Of a stretch of 64,000 nt of DNA, positions 15,654 to 25,600 are shown piece after piece; the first letter of the stretch is position 1; each line of letters starts with the position of its first letter. The notes under the pieces were generated by a model that worked only from the letters and a program-made list of their open reading frames with translations, was not told the origin of the DNA and ran no database searches. Location of the stretch: assembly GCF_003047105.1 (NCBI RefSeq), contig NZ_CP028475.1, positions 496,001-560,000 on the forward strand, read 5' to 3'. This stretch comes from Celeribacter baekdonensis (lineage in GTDB: Bacteria > Pseudomonadota > Alphaproteobacteria > Rhodobacterales > Rhodobacteraceae). The translations under genes were made by a program, and so were the position numbers.

Positions 15654-16004
15654 TTAGGTGGCTTTTGAATATGATTGGGATCTGCACTTTCCCTCAATCT
15701 GCGCTCCGCTATCGATGCTCAGGCTCTCATAGGTGATTTCGCCGGTCACCCGCGCGCTTGTATGCAACCTGACCTTGCCACCCGTGACTTGGCCGTTGAA
15801 ACGCCCCTTTATGTCGATGCTGGCTGCATGGATTTCGCCTTCGACTTCGCCTGCCTCCTCGATGACGATCGAGGACGCTTCCACACGCCCTTTCACATAA
15901 CCGGGCAATTCGACGGTGCCGGGAAAATACAGCTCGCCCGTGATGCGCGAGCCTGAGCCGAGATGCGAGCGGCCACCGGCTTCAGAGTCGTTTTGATCCG
16001 CCAT
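15654..16004 (-). CDS. Bactofilin-like polymer-forming protein
   Basis: This 116-residue protein is almost entirely the bactofilin beta-helix, with regularly spaced short strands (GSGSRITGELYFPGTVEL, GEVEGEIHAASIDIKGRF, TSARVTGEITYESLSI). Bactofilins polymerise without nucleotide and help organise cell shape or the envelope. It is on the strand opposite the tail genes and is probably a lysogen-expressed cargo gene. The N-terminal tail is short and polar with no membrane anchor. Confidence 0.8.
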   Translation of the reverse strand: MADQNDSEAGGRSHLGSGSRITGELYFPGTVELPGYVKGRVEASSIVIEEAGEVEGEIHAASIDIKGRFNGQVTGGKVRLHTSARVTGEITYESLSIDSGAQIEGKCRSQSYSKAT

Positions 16005-16072
16005 TCAATCTCGCCCTTTTGAGTTCTGGCCCATCTTGGGCTCATCCGCTTCAATATACAGGAGAAACCACA

Positions 16073-17011
16073 ATGGCACGAGCCCAAGGGGCACGGGCGC
16101 AGATGGCGCTTGCGTTCGAGACGAATTATGGAACGCCACCGGTGGGTGGCTTCACGAAAATGCCCTTCGCCAGCACTTCGCTCGGCGCGGAGCAGCCGCT
16201 GCTCAATTCGGAACTTTTGGGTTACGGCCGCGATCCGCTGGCGCCCATCAAGGATGCGGTAACGGCGGACGGCGATGTCGTCGTGCCGCTCGACGCTGAG
16301 GCCTTCGGGTTCTGGCTGAAGGCGGCCTTTGGCGACCCGACTACGACCGGCACCGGTCCCTGGACGCACGAGTTTCAGTCGGGCGCGTGGACGCTGCCCA
16401 GCATGTCGATCGAGACCGGCATGCCCGAGATCCCGCGTTTTGCGATGTATTCCGGCTGCGTACTCGACCAGATCAACTGGCAAATGCAGCGATCCGGCCT
16501 TTTGACCGCGACCGCGCGGCTCGTGGCACAGGGCGAGACCGTGGGCACGACGACCAGTGCCGGAACGCCCGCTGCGTTGGATCTGCAGCGCTTCGGGCAT
16601 TTCAACGGCGCGATCACCCGCAACGGGTCGGCCCTCGGCAATGTGGTCTCTGCCGACACCACCTATGCCAACAACCTCGACCGGATCGAGACCATCCGTT
16701 CGGACGGCCGGATCGACGGGGCAGACCCCTCCATCGCCGCGCTGACTGGCTCCATCGAGGTGCGCTTCGCCGACCAGACGCTGGTGACACAGGCAATCAA
16801 CGGCGATCCCTGCGAGCTTGAGTTCGCCTATGTGCTGCCCTCTGGCGAGAGCTTCACCTTCACTGTGCATGCCGTCTACCTGCCGCGCCCGCGCATCGAG
16901 ATTTCCAGGCCGCAGGGGGTGCAGGCCACCTTTGACTGGCAGGCCGCACGCGACAGCACGGTCGGCCGGATGTGCACCGCAACCCTATTGAACGACATTG
17001 AGGTATATTGA
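16073..17011 (+). CDS. Tail tube protein
   Basis: This 312-residue protein matches the phage tail tube family seen in alphaproteobacterial siphophages: ARAQGARAQMALAFETNYGT at the start, SIETGMPEIPRFAMYSGC in the centre, and a late beta region (LPSGESFTFTVHAVYLPRP). It should stack in rings around the tape measure to form the tail tube. GGAG lies eight bases upstream of the ATG at 16073. Its stop overlaps the chaperone start. Confidence 0.88.
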   Translation: MARAQGARAQMALAFETNYGTPPVGGFTKMPFASTSLGAEQPLLNSELLGYGRDPLAPIKDAVTADGDVVVPLDAEAFGFWLKAAFGDPTTTGTGPWTHEFQSGAWTLPSMSIETGMPEIPRFAMYSGCVLDQINWQMQRSGLLTATARLVAQGETVGTTTSAGTPAALDLQRFGHFNGAITRNGSALGNVVSADTTYANNLDRIETIRSDGRIDGADPSIAALTGSIEVRFADQTLVTQAINGDPCELEFAYVLPSGESFTFTVHAVYLPRPRIEISRPQGVQATFDWQAARDSTVGRMCTATLLNDIEVY

Positions 17012-17466
17012 TGCTGACACTTGACCTGATGAACGCACCGCGCTGGCACGACCTTGCACCAGGTGTGCGCGCAGAGCTGCGCCCACTGACCACGGCCCTG
17101 ATGGTTGCGACGCGCAGCGATGCGGCTGTCGAGGCGGTCCCGGTAGACGCTTCCGACGAGGAACGCGCCGTTGCCTTTGCCAAGGCGCTGGCGCGTCGGG
17201 CAGTTCTCACTTGGGAGGGCATCGGCGATGCGGATGGCAACCCTATCGATCCGAGCCCCGACGCTGTCGACACTCTTCTCGACATCTGGCCGATCTTCGA
17301 AGCATTCCAATTGACCTACGTCTCCAAAGGCCTGCTGCTGGACCAGGAAAAAAACGTCTCCGCGCTCTCGCCGAGTGGTCCTTCGGCGGGGGCGAGCGAT
17401 ACTGCGAGGGTTGCGAACCCAGCGAAGCGTGCGAAGCGACGTGCAAAACCTGCCCGGCGCGGCTGA
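17011..17466 (+). CDS. Tail assembly chaperone (gpG-like), frame 0
   Basis: This 151-residue helical, mildly acidic protein (GVRAELRPLTTALMVATRSD) lies between tube and tape measure, the fixed position of the tail assembly chaperone. Its 0-frame end is a basic, low-complexity tail (RVANPAKRAKRRAKP). In phages of this type a fraction of ribosomes shifts frame to make a longer chaperone, and the slippery site at 17349-17355 fits that. The alternative extension carries clear conserved sequence, so both forms are expected. Confidence 0.82.
   Translation: MLTLDLMNAPRWHDLAPGVRAELRPLTTALMVATRSDAAVEAVPVDASDEERAVAFAKALARRAVLTWEGIGDADGNPIDPSPDAVDTLLDIWPIFEAFQLTYVSKGLLLDQEKNVSALSPSGPSAGASDTARVANPAKRAKRRAKPARRG
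17349..17355 (+). promoter_or_regulatory. Slippery heptamer A AAA AAC for -1 frameshifting
   Basis: In the chaperone frame the codons are GAA-AAA-AAC, so bases 17349-17355 read A AAA AAC, a classical X XXY YYZ slippery sequence. A -1 slip joins the chaperone to the frame that stays open to 17693. This reproduces the lambda G/GT arrangement. Confidence 0.75.
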
Positions 17467-17693
17467 ACCGGCCTGCGACCTTTGAGGGCTGGCAGGTCTG
17501 GGATCTGGTCGGCCGCCTCGGTGGGCAGCTCAGAATGCTGCCGGGCGCGGTGATCGGTTGGGACATGTCGGCAGCACTTGCACTCGGTGATGCCCTCGGA
17601 ATTCCGCCGCTGGCGATGGCCGAACTGCTGCCCGTCGTCGAGGCGGTGATGATGGCAAAACTCAACGAAAAGATGGATCATTCCAATGGCTGA
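17355..17693 (+). CDS. Frameshift extension of the tail chaperone (gpT-like)
   Basis: After the -1 slip the frame encodes about 112 residues. They include a cysteine cluster (CEGCEPSEACEATCKTC) followed by ARLNRPATFEGWQVWDLVGR and a helical end. I recall the latter as a family that follows chaperones in alphaproteobacterial phages (DUF7697-like). No suitable start codon precedes the conserved part in this frame, so it is best read as the distal half of a G-GT type fusion that recruits the tape measure. Its end overlaps the tape-measure start by eight bases. Confidence 0.7.
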   Translation, partial: RLRALAEWSFGGGERYCEGCEPSEACEATCKTCPARLNRPATFEGWQVWDLVGRLGGQLRMLPGAVIGWDMSAALALGDALGIPPLAMAELLPVVEAVMMAKLNEKMDHSNG

Positions 17694-20163
17694 GAAGCGC
17701 GTTTCTGTCCGCCTTGCTGCCGTGGGCGGCCGAGAGGTACGCGCCGAACTGGAAGGTGTCGGTGAGGCTGGGGCGCGCGGGTTCGGGCGGCTCAGCCGCG
17801 AGATGGAAGCGGCCAACGCTCGGCTTGCGGCGTTCTCCCGACGGGTCCGGATTGCCGCTGCCGCTGCAGTGGCCGCTGCCGCTGCTGCAGGCGTCGCCAT
17901 GGTCCGCTCGGGGCTGCAGACCGTCGATGCACAGGCCAAGTTGGCGCAATCGCTGGGCACGACGGTGGCCTCGATCCAGACTCTGGAACGTGCAGGCGAG
18001 TTGGCCGGTGTCTCCATGTCCGGGATTGAACAAGCGACGAAGGACCTCACACGACGGCTGAGCCAAGCGGCTGCCGGGAGTGGTCCGGCTGCCGACGCGC
18101 TGGAGCGGCTGGGACTGTCTGCCACCGACCTGATTGCCCTGCCGCTGGATCAGCGGGTGGGGGCGATCAACGCCGCCATCGAGGAGTTCGTGCCGGTCGC
18201 CGAGCGCGCTGCTGTCGCAGGCCAGCTATTCGGCGAGGAAGGCTCCATCGCCATGTCGCGGATCGACACCGCGACGCTGCGTCAGGCGACCGAGGATGTT
18301 CTCGCCTTCGGTGTCGTCGTTTCAGAGCAGGATGCCGACCAGATCGAACGCACCAATGATGCGATCTCGCGTCTCGGCCTCGTCTGGCGCGGGCTGTCGA
18401 ACCAGCTGGCGGTTGCCGCAGCCCCCGCGCTCGAAGCGGTGGCGAATGCCATGGCGGCCATGGCCAGTCGAACCGGACCGCTTGGCATCGCCATCAGGGG
18501 CCTCTTCGACAACATCGGTCGCCTTTCCGCCTACGCCGCTACGTTCGCGGCCCTCCTGGCGGGGCGCTGGGTGGCCGGAATGGTAGCTGCCGCAATTTCC
18601 GTGCGCGGGCTCGCCACGGCGCTGGTGGTGATGCGCGGCGCATTGATCCGCACCGGGATCGGGGCGCTGATCGTCGGTGCGGGTGAGTTGATCTACCAGT
18701 TCGGCCAGCTTGTCTCCGGCGCAGGCGGCTTCGGAAATGCCATGGCACTGCTGGGCAACCTCGTGAGCGAGGTCTGGGAGCGGATCAAGATGGGGGCTGG
18801 CAGCTTTGCAGCCTCTGCGATGGCGGCTTTTGCGGACGTGCACGCAGCGTCGGCTGCCGCGATGCAAGGCGCGCTCGAGGGGGTCGTCGGTTTTGCCAAT
18901 GCGGCCGTGAACAGTTTTGAGGGGGCGTTTGAGGCGATCAAGGCTGTCTGGGGGCTTTTGCCTGCGGCCATCGGTGATCTCGCGTTTCAGGCGGCAAACA
19001 GCCTGATTGAAGGCGTCGAGGCGATGCTGAACGGCGTCGTCTCCAGGATCAACGGCTTCATCGACGGCGTGAACGCCGGGCTTGAGGCGCTCGGCGTGGA
19101 GCGGCGGATCGGCCTTATTGCTGATCTTGATCTGGGACAGCTCGAGAACCGCTTTGCAGGCGCTGCGACCCAAGCGGCGACCGCAGCGCAAGATGCTTTT
19201 GCTGGTGCGTTCGCGGACAACCCGCTGGCTGTTCCGGATCTGGGACTTACAGGAGCAGCCAGTGATGCCGCCGCCTCAGCCGAGGCCTGGAGGCAGACTG
19301 CCGCGACGCTCGCCGATGGTGCCCTGCAGCCACTTGAAGCGATGGAGGCTTTGCGCACTGCGATGCGTACTACAGGAACCGAGGCCGAGACGGCGCTGGA
19401 TGGAGCCACGGCAGCTGCGGATCGCTTCGACGCTGCTTTGGCCGAAGATGAAAACGGTGGCCCGGCAGCCACGCTCGATGAAACAGCGGCTGCGGCCGGT
19501 CGTGCCGGAGGGGCACTGCAAAGCGCCGCTGATGTCGCGCGCCAGTCATGGGACGCGGCCCGTACTGCGGTTGAGCGCACGCAAGAGATCGCGCGGGGTT
19601 TGGCCGATGACATCACCGGGCCGATCAAGGAGGCGCTGAAGTCGGGCGAACTCAGCTGGCAAACCTTCGCGAGCGCAATATCCGGGATCGCCCAAAACCT
19701 TGCCAACAGGCTGATCGATACCGCCTTCAAGCCGATCGAGGACGCACTGTTCCGGGCTCTGTCCGGGTCAGGCGGCGGCGGTCTCTTTGGCTGGCTCTCT
19801 AGCGCCCTCGGCGGACTGTTCGGCATGGGCGGCACCTTCGCGCGCGGCGGTGCCTTTGGGCAGGCTGGCGAAATTACAGCCTTTGCCAACGGTGGCGTGG
19901 TCTCAAACCCGACCGTGTTTCCCTTTGCGCGTGGGATCGGGCTCATGGGTGAGGCAGGCCCGGAAGCCATTCTGCCGCTGCGACGAGGTCGGGGTGGAAG
20001 GCTCGGCGTCGAGACGAGCGGTGAAGGTCAAACTGCGCAGTCCGCAACCCGCATCGTTAATGTGCTCGATCCCTCCATTGTCGGCGATTATCTGGCAACG
20101 CCCGCAGGCGAGCGGCTGATCGTCAACGTGATCCGGCGCAACCGGGGAGGCCTCGATGCTTAG
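17686..20163 (+). CDS. Tail tape measure protein
   Basis: This 825-residue protein is the largest head-to-tail structural gene before the hub. It has an N-terminal coiled-coil region (AELEGVGEAGARGFGRLSRE), a hydrophobic central region (about 290-345, RGLATALVVMRGALIRTGIG) and a glycine-rich end with ARGGAFGQAGEITAFANGG, typical of tape measures. It sets tail length and is thought to enter the cell membrane with the DNA. The ATG at 17686 lies inside the chaperone extension. Confidence 0.9.
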   Translation: MAEKRVSVRLAAVGGREVRAELEGVGEAGARGFGRLSREMEAANARLAAFSRRVRIAAAAAVAAAAAAGVAMVRSGLQTVDAQAKLAQSLGTTVASIQTLERAGELAGVSMSGIEQATKDLTRRLSQAAAGSGPAADALERLGLSATDLIALPLDQRVGAINAAIEEFVPVAERAAVAGQLFGEEGSIAMSRIDTATLRQATEDVLAFGVVVSEQDADQIERTNDAISRLGLVWRGLSNQLAVAAAPALEAVANAMAAMASRTGPLGIAIRGLFDNIGRLSAYAATFAALLAGRWVAGMVAAAISVRGLATALVVMRGALIRTGIGALIVGAGELIYQFGQLVSGAGGFGNAMALLGNLVSEVWERIKMGAGSFAASAMAAFADVHAASAAAMQGALEGVVGFANAAVNSFEGAFEAIKAVWGLLPAAIGDLAFQAANSLIEGVEAMLNGVVSRINGFIDGVNAGLEALGVERRIGLIADLDLGQLENRFAGAATQAATAAQDAFAGAFADNPLAVPDLGLTGAASDAAASAEAWRQTAATLADGALQPLEAMEALRTAMRTTGTEAETALDGATAAADRFDAALAEDENGGPAATLDETAAAAGRAGGALQSAADVARQSWDAARTAVERTQEIARGLADDITGPIKEALKSGELSWQTFASAISGIAQNLANRLIDTAFKPIEDALFRALSGSGGGGLFGWLSSALGGLFGMGGTFARGGAFGQAGEITAFANGGVVSNPTVFPFARGIGLMGEAGPEAILPLRRGRGGRLGVETSGEGQTAQSATRIVNVLDPSIVGDYLATPAGERLIVNVIRRNRGGLDA

Positions 20164-21277
20164 TCTTTGGCCTTTCCCGGTACGCCAACCTGTCACCGAG
20201 GTGCTGGAATGGAACACCGACACGCTGATCACCGAGGCGGCTGAGCAGCGGATCGCGCTCCGCACTGTGCCGCGTTCGATCCTGACGGTCTCGCATTTGC
20301 TCGATGCCAGTGACCTCTCCCGTGCGGCAGAGCTTGCCCGGGCCGGGCCACTCGACGATTGGACGGTGCCGCTCTGGCACCTTGCACGCCCGTCCACTGT
20401 GCCCGTTGATGCCGCCGACATCACTGTATTCGTCGATACCGGCGAGGGAGCGTTCGAAGCGCCGGGACAGGCCGTCATCGCAGCTGACGGAGGTGTGGCA
20501 TATCTTGTCGAAGTCAGTGCGGTCCTGCCGGACTGGCTGGAGCTGGCCGCGCCTGCGGGCGTGACCCTTGCGCATCCGATTGTAGCCCCGGTGGGTACCG
20601 GGATCCTGACGCGACCTATCGAGATCGACCGGCGCCGCCAGGGACTGGGCACGGTCACGGCCACTTTCACCCTGCAAACTGGGACCGACCTGTCTGCCAG
20701 CAGCTACGCGACCCATCTGGGTCTGGATGTGCTGACCGATCCGGCCGTGCTCCGCCAACCGTTGGCGGAGAGTATCGCGCAATCCGTCGAATACATCGAC
20801 AACGGCTTCGGTCCCATCGTAATCGAACCCGTGCTGACCCATGTCCAGCGCCGCTCGACCATCACATTGATCGACCGGGGTGCTGGGCGTTGGTCGCGCC
20901 GCCGCTGGCTTTATTCTCTGCGTGGCCGCCAACGCGCGTTCTGGCTTCCGACTTGGGGGCGGGAACTGGTCCTTCAAGCGGCGGTCACGTCCTCGGCTAC
21001 CTCTGTGATCATTGTAGAAAACATGGATCCCGGCGTTTTGATCGGACGGCATGTGATGTTCGAGATCGTCTCCGGCCCGGTGTTTTGCGAGATCACAAAC
21101 GCAGTTTATGACGCGCTCGGGATCCGGCTGACCATCGCCGCCCCGGGCAAGAGCATTCCAATAACAACGCCCATTCATCTGCTCACGAAGTTCCGGCTCG
21201 ATACCGACCGGATCGAGATTGAGCATTTTGCGGGCCGGACTGAGTTCGCGGCAAGCCTGATTGAGATTCCTGGATGA
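20156..21277 (+). CDS. Distal tail protein
   Basis: This 373-residue beta-rich protein begins MLSLWPFPVRQPVTEVLEWN and overlaps the tape-measure stop. It stands where siphophages encode the distal tail protein linking tube and hub. I cannot name the family with confidence. A tryptophan- and arginine-rich segment (RWSRRRWLYSLRGRQRAFW) in the middle resembles the DUF2460/BR0599-adjacent proteins of gene-transfer-agent-like tails. Confidence 0.65.
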   Translation: MLSLWPFPVRQPVTEVLEWNTDTLITEAAEQRIALRTVPRSILTVSHLLDASDLSRAAELARAGPLDDWTVPLWHLARPSTVPVDAADITVFVDTGEGAFEAPGQAVIAADGGVAYLVEVSAVLPDWLELAAPAGVTLAHPIVAPVGTGILTRPIEIDRRRQGLGTVTATFTLQTGTDLSASSYATHLGLDVLTDPAVLRQPLAESIAQSVEYIDNGFGPIVIEPVLTHVQRRSTITLIDRGAGRWSRRRWLYSLRGRQRAFWLPTWGRELVLQAAVTSSATSVIIVENMDPGVLIGRHVMFEIVSGPVFCEITNAVYDALGIRLTIAAPGKSIPITTPIHLLTKFRLDTDRIEIEHFAGRTEFAASLIEIPG

Positions 21278-22122
21278 CTTATGACCTTGCCGAGACCTCG
21301 ACCGCTGAAGGGCGGCCGTATTTCCTGTATCTCTTCGCGGAAGGCGATCAGGGCTGGCGCTTCACGAGCCGTACGGCGATCTGGACCTCGCCTGCTGGGG
21401 CCATCGCCGATGAGACCGAGGATCTGATCTGGGACCCGTCAGCGGTCAGCCATGGGTCCGTCGTCCAGAGCAGCGATCCACGGCGCGTCGATCTCAGCGT
21501 CACCTTTCCGCTCTCCGATCCCTTCGCCCGCCGTTATCTCGGCCCCCGCGGCCGGGCGGTCACGACGCTCACCATCTTTCGTGGGCACGAACAGGTGCCA
21601 ATGGAGGTGGTTGCACACTGGAAGGGCCGCGTGGTCTCGGCCCGGGTCGAGGGGCGGCAGATCACCCTTCGCTGTGAATCCCTGTTCACATCCATGCGCC
21701 GCGAGGGCGTGCGCGCCAAATACCAGCGCCTTTGCCGTCATGCGCTTTATTCCCGAGGATGCCGTCTCGAAATAGAAACCTTTTTCGTGGGCGGCACAGC
21801 CAGCGCGCATCAGGGCCTCACGATCACCGTCCCCGAGGTCGCGTTGCTGCCAAACGGCTGGTTCCGGGGCGGTGTGCTGCGCCACGCGGGCCTTCTGGGG
21901 TTCATCGCTGGGCATGTCGGAGATGCACTGACGCTTTCCGGCCGCATGCCCGATCTGGAGGCGGCCATTGATGATCCCGAAGCCCTGGCGCTCGTCGAAA
22001 TCGCCCCCGGCTGTGATCTGCGGCGCGATACCTGCAAGACGAAGTTCGGCAACCTGCTGAACTTCGGCGGCTTTCCCGACATTCCCGGCCGCAACCCGTT
22101 TGGCGGCACCAGCATCGTCTGA
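21274..22122 (+). CDS. BR0599/DUF2163 family tail protein
   Basis: This 282-residue protein has the clear BR0599 C-terminal signature with its cysteines: YQRLCRHALYSRGCRLE, then APGCDLRRDTCKTKFGNLLN and FGGFPDIPGRNPF. The family lies at the tail tip near the hub, as in gene-transfer-agent gp13-like proteins. The paired cysteines may hold a metal cluster or form disulphides, but that is inference. It overlaps the previous gene by four bases. Confidence 0.85.
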   Translation: MTYDLAETSTAEGRPYFLYLFAEGDQGWRFTSRTAIWTSPAGAIADETEDLIWDPSAVSHGSVVQSSDPRRVDLSVTFPLSDPFARRYLGPRGRAVTTLTIFRGHEQVPMEVVAHWKGRVVSARVEGRQITLRCESLFTSMRREGVRAKYQRLCRHALYSRGCRLEIETFFVGGTASAHQGLTITVPEVALLPNGWFRGGVLRHAGLLGFIAGHVGDALTLSGRMPDLEAAIDDPEALALVEIAPGCDLRRDTCKTKFGNLLNFGGFPDIPGRNPFGGTSIV

Positions 22123-22142
22123 CCCAAATCTGAGAGCCCATC

Positions 22143-22391
22143 ATGGTCTGGAACTTTGTCGTCCAGATCGTCGCCAGCCTCGTGCTGACGGCGATCTCCT
22201 ATGCGCTGTCGCCCAAGCCGAAGGTCGAAGCCCCGAAAGCCGCCGGGCTCGATGATTTCGACCTGCCGACGGCCGAGGAAGGCCGTCCGATCCCTGTGGT
22301 CTTCGGCACCATGTTGCTGCGCGGCCCGAACGTCGTCTGGGCTGGGGACCTCAAGGTCGATCCGATTCGCAAGAAGGGTGGCAAGAAATGA
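22143..22391 (+). CDS. Small tail-tip protein of unknown function
   Basis: This 82-residue protein has an N-terminal hydrophobic segment (FVVQIVASLVLTAISYAL) followed by PIPVVFGTMLLRGPNVVWAG. That segment resembles the N-terminal 'pore' motif of gpI/gpJ-type tail proteins, split here into a separate gene. It overlaps the next start by four bases. Its role in hub assembly is inferred from position. Confidence 0.6.
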   Translation: MVWNFVVQIVASLVLTAISYALSPKPKVEAPKAAGLDDFDLPTAEEGRPIPVVFGTMLLRGPNVVWAGDLKVDPIRKKGGKK

Positions 22392-22606
22392 GCGAAGATC
22401 TGATCGCCAGCGTGCAGGACCTGCGCGCGTCCCGGCTCTGCTTTCAGGGCGCGCGGCCGTGGTTTCGCCGTCACGGCCTCGACTGGCAGGCTTTCCTCGC
22501 AGACGGGCTTCCAGCCGATGTGCTCGCGGCAACGGGCGACGCTCTGGCAATCCGGGTGATCGCGGAGGCAGAGAAGCGCGCCGCGCGCACCGCGAGCGAG
22601 ACTTAA
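22388..22606 (+). CDS. Small phage hypothetical protein
   Basis: This 72-residue protein has a WFRRHGLDWQAFLADG-type stretch that I recall in small proteins encoded just before tail hubs in Rhodobacterales prophages. No domain name can be given. Its start overlaps the previous stop (ATGA), and one base separates its stop from the hub gene. Confidence 0.55.
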   Translation: MSEDLIASVQDLRASRLCFQGARPWFRRHGLDWQAFLADGLPADVLAATGDALAIRVIAEAEKRAARTASET

Positions 22607-22607
22607 A

Positions 22608-25600
22608 ATGGGCGGCCGTTCGAAGTCACAGACCGTCGGCTACCGCTATTCGCTCGGGGCGCATCTGGCGCTTTGCCACGGGCCCGTGGATGCGATCCGC
22701 GAGATCCGGGTCGATGACCGTACTGCATGGTCGATTGGAACGGGACAGAGCACGTCGCAGGGAACTGGTGTTGGCGCGTTGGCAAGCTACGGCACCGTCA
22801 CCGGCATGTCCGCCACCGCAGCGGCAGAGGGCGACAGCGTAGCCGAGGTCCGGTTTCCGGGTACGCTCAGCGGCATCCGGCTAGGCCAGAGCTATGACCT
22901 TCAACTTCTGACGGACAACACAACCCGCACCGTTACCGTTCAGGCGGTGAGCTATGCTGCGGGCAGCGGCATTACCACCTGGCTCGTCGAGCCCGCCGCC
23001 ACTGCCTTCACAGCCCAATCGGTGGCGGTGTCGGATGCGGCCAGCGTACCCAGTCTCAACGGCGGCGCTGCGGGCGGGCGCATCAGGATCAACAAGCCCG
23101 ACCTCTTCGGGGGCGAGAAGCGCGAAGGTGGCATCGTCGGTGACATCGACGTTTTGATGGGCGCGCCGAGCCAGGCGCAGAACGACTATCTCGCCGCCAA
23201 TGCCGGGGCCGATGTGCCTGGCTATCGTGGGATCTGCTCGCTGGTGCTGCGGCAGGTGTTTCTGGGCCTCAATCCGTATCTCAAGCCCTGGTCGGTCCGC
23301 CTAACGCGGATCCTGAAGGCCGAGGATGGCGGTCCGCAATGGTATCCCGAGAAGGCGCAGATCGTACCGGAAGTCCGGATCGGAGATGCCGCCATTTATA
23401 TCGCCATGGACGCCTCGGGTTCGATGTCGGGATCGCGCATGGCGGCGCAAATCGCTGCTGTCTCGCGTCTGGTCGAAGAGATCGGCGAGAACGCCCTGGA
23501 GCCGAACGACGTCCAGATCGTTACCTGGAACTCCACTGTTTCCGGCACGATCCTGCGGCGCGATGCTGGTGCCACGGCCTATGGCGAGCTCCAGGACTGG
23601 GTCGATGCGCTTTCAAGCTCCGTGAGCGGCGGGACGGATTTCGGGGTCGCGGTCAGCCAGGCGGGGGCCTTCTTCAATGGCTCCGGCGGCAAACGACGCA
23701 TCCTGATCTTCGTCACCGACGGCGAACCGAGCCCGGCCTCGACCCTGCAGACGGCCATCGCAACGCTCGTAGGCATCTCGGAGGTCGACGTCTTCGCCTT
23801 CAACATCGCGCTGTCGGACACGAGCGCCACGGCCCAGATCGATAACACGCCTGTCGACGGCGTGCCGGTCGTGCCGCCCGGCGATCCAGATGCGCTGGTG
23901 GCCTCGCTGCGCGCAGCCTTCGGGCAAGGCCCAGACATGAACCCGGCCCATATCATCCGGGAAAGTCTGACCAACGGAGACTGGGGCCTCGGGCATACGT
24001 TCGCGGATATCGGCCCCAGCTTTGCCACCGCCGCGGACGCGCTCTTCTCTGAGGGCTTCGGGTTGTCGCTGCTTTGGCAGCGGGAATCGACGATCGAGGA
24101 CTTCATCGCCGACGTTCTGAAGCACATCGACGCCTATCTCTATGTGGATCGTCGCTCGGGCCGCTGGGAGTTGCGGCTCATTCGCGCGGACTACGATCCC
24201 GAGACGCTCCCGGTTTTCGATGAGACCAATGTCGTCGACTGGGGCGAGCTTGGCCGCCGTGAGGCCGCTGATCTCGTGAACTCGGTGACGGCGAAGTTTT
24301 CCGACGCCCGTACCGATCAGACCGGATCGGTCAGCGTGACCGACACCGCGCTCGTCCAGGATCTTGGTCAGGTGGTCAGCGCGACGGTCGATTATCCTGG
24401 CATTCGCTTCGAGTCCCTTGCCGTGCGGGTCGCTGAACGCGACCTGCGGGCGCTCTCCGCTCCGATCCTGTCGGGCGAGATCATGGTCAGCCGTGTCGGA
24501 GCCAACCTCGATCCGGGCGACGTGATCGTGCTGTCAAACGCGAGGCGGGGGCTCGAGGGCGTCGTTGTCCGCATCGTCGAGATCGATCATGGGGACGGGC
24601 GCAATAATGGTGTGCGCCTCAGGGTCGCCGAGGATGTCTTCGCGCTTGGTGAGACCGCCCTTGTAGGCGGCGAAAGCGGCGATCCGGGCAGCCTGATCCT
24701 GCCGCCCAAGCCGTTGACGCGCCGCTGGGTGGCGGAAGCGCCATACTGGTTGCTGGTTCAGGAGTTGGGGCATGCGCAGGCCGACGCGCTTCTCGATGAG
24801 GATCCGGGGGTGGGGGCGATCGTCGCGACCGGGGAACGTCCTTCGGCCGATGCACTCTCGGCGCAGGTCTGGAGCGACAGTGGGGCGGGCTACACACTCG
24901 AAGAGGCGGTCGAATTTGTGCCGACCGCGCTGCTGGTTTCGGACGTCAGCGACGACCCAGCCGAGAACGTGCTTACGGTTGGCGGCTGGACCGGGCTCGG
25001 AGACGTGGCCATCGGCACGCTGGCCGCGATTGGCGACGAACTTGTTCGGATTGACGGGGTGAGTGCGACGGCGCTCACGGTTGGTCGCGGCTGTCTCGAT
25101 ACGGTGCCGCTGGCACATCCTGCGGGCACGCCGGTCATCTGCTGGCAGCAGCTCGCGAATGCGTCGGAGGCGGGCTTTGTCGCCGGAGAGATCGTCACGA
25201 TCAAGATGTTGCCCGAGACCGGCTTCGGGACATTGCCACTCTCGCAGGCACCCGAAGATTCCGTGACGCTTGCCAGCCGCGCGATCCGGCCGCTGCCGCC
25301 CGGCGATCTCCGGGGCAATGGCGTCTCGGTCGTGAACCCGAACGTGCTGAACCTCGGGCCGGTCATGTTGACCTGGTCCCATCGTGACCGGCTCACCCAG
25401 ACCAGCAGCGTGTTCGACGCCTATGACGCAGGCGATATTGGGCCAGAGCCCGGTGTAACCTATGCGGTCGAGATCCGTTGGGTCGAGCCTGATGCTGACA
25501 CAACGCTTGAGCCACCCGCCGCCGTGATCGACGTGGGCGCCGCCAACAACATCACGCTGACCAAGGAAGATGTGCCGATCCTCGCAGCACCCACTGGCAC

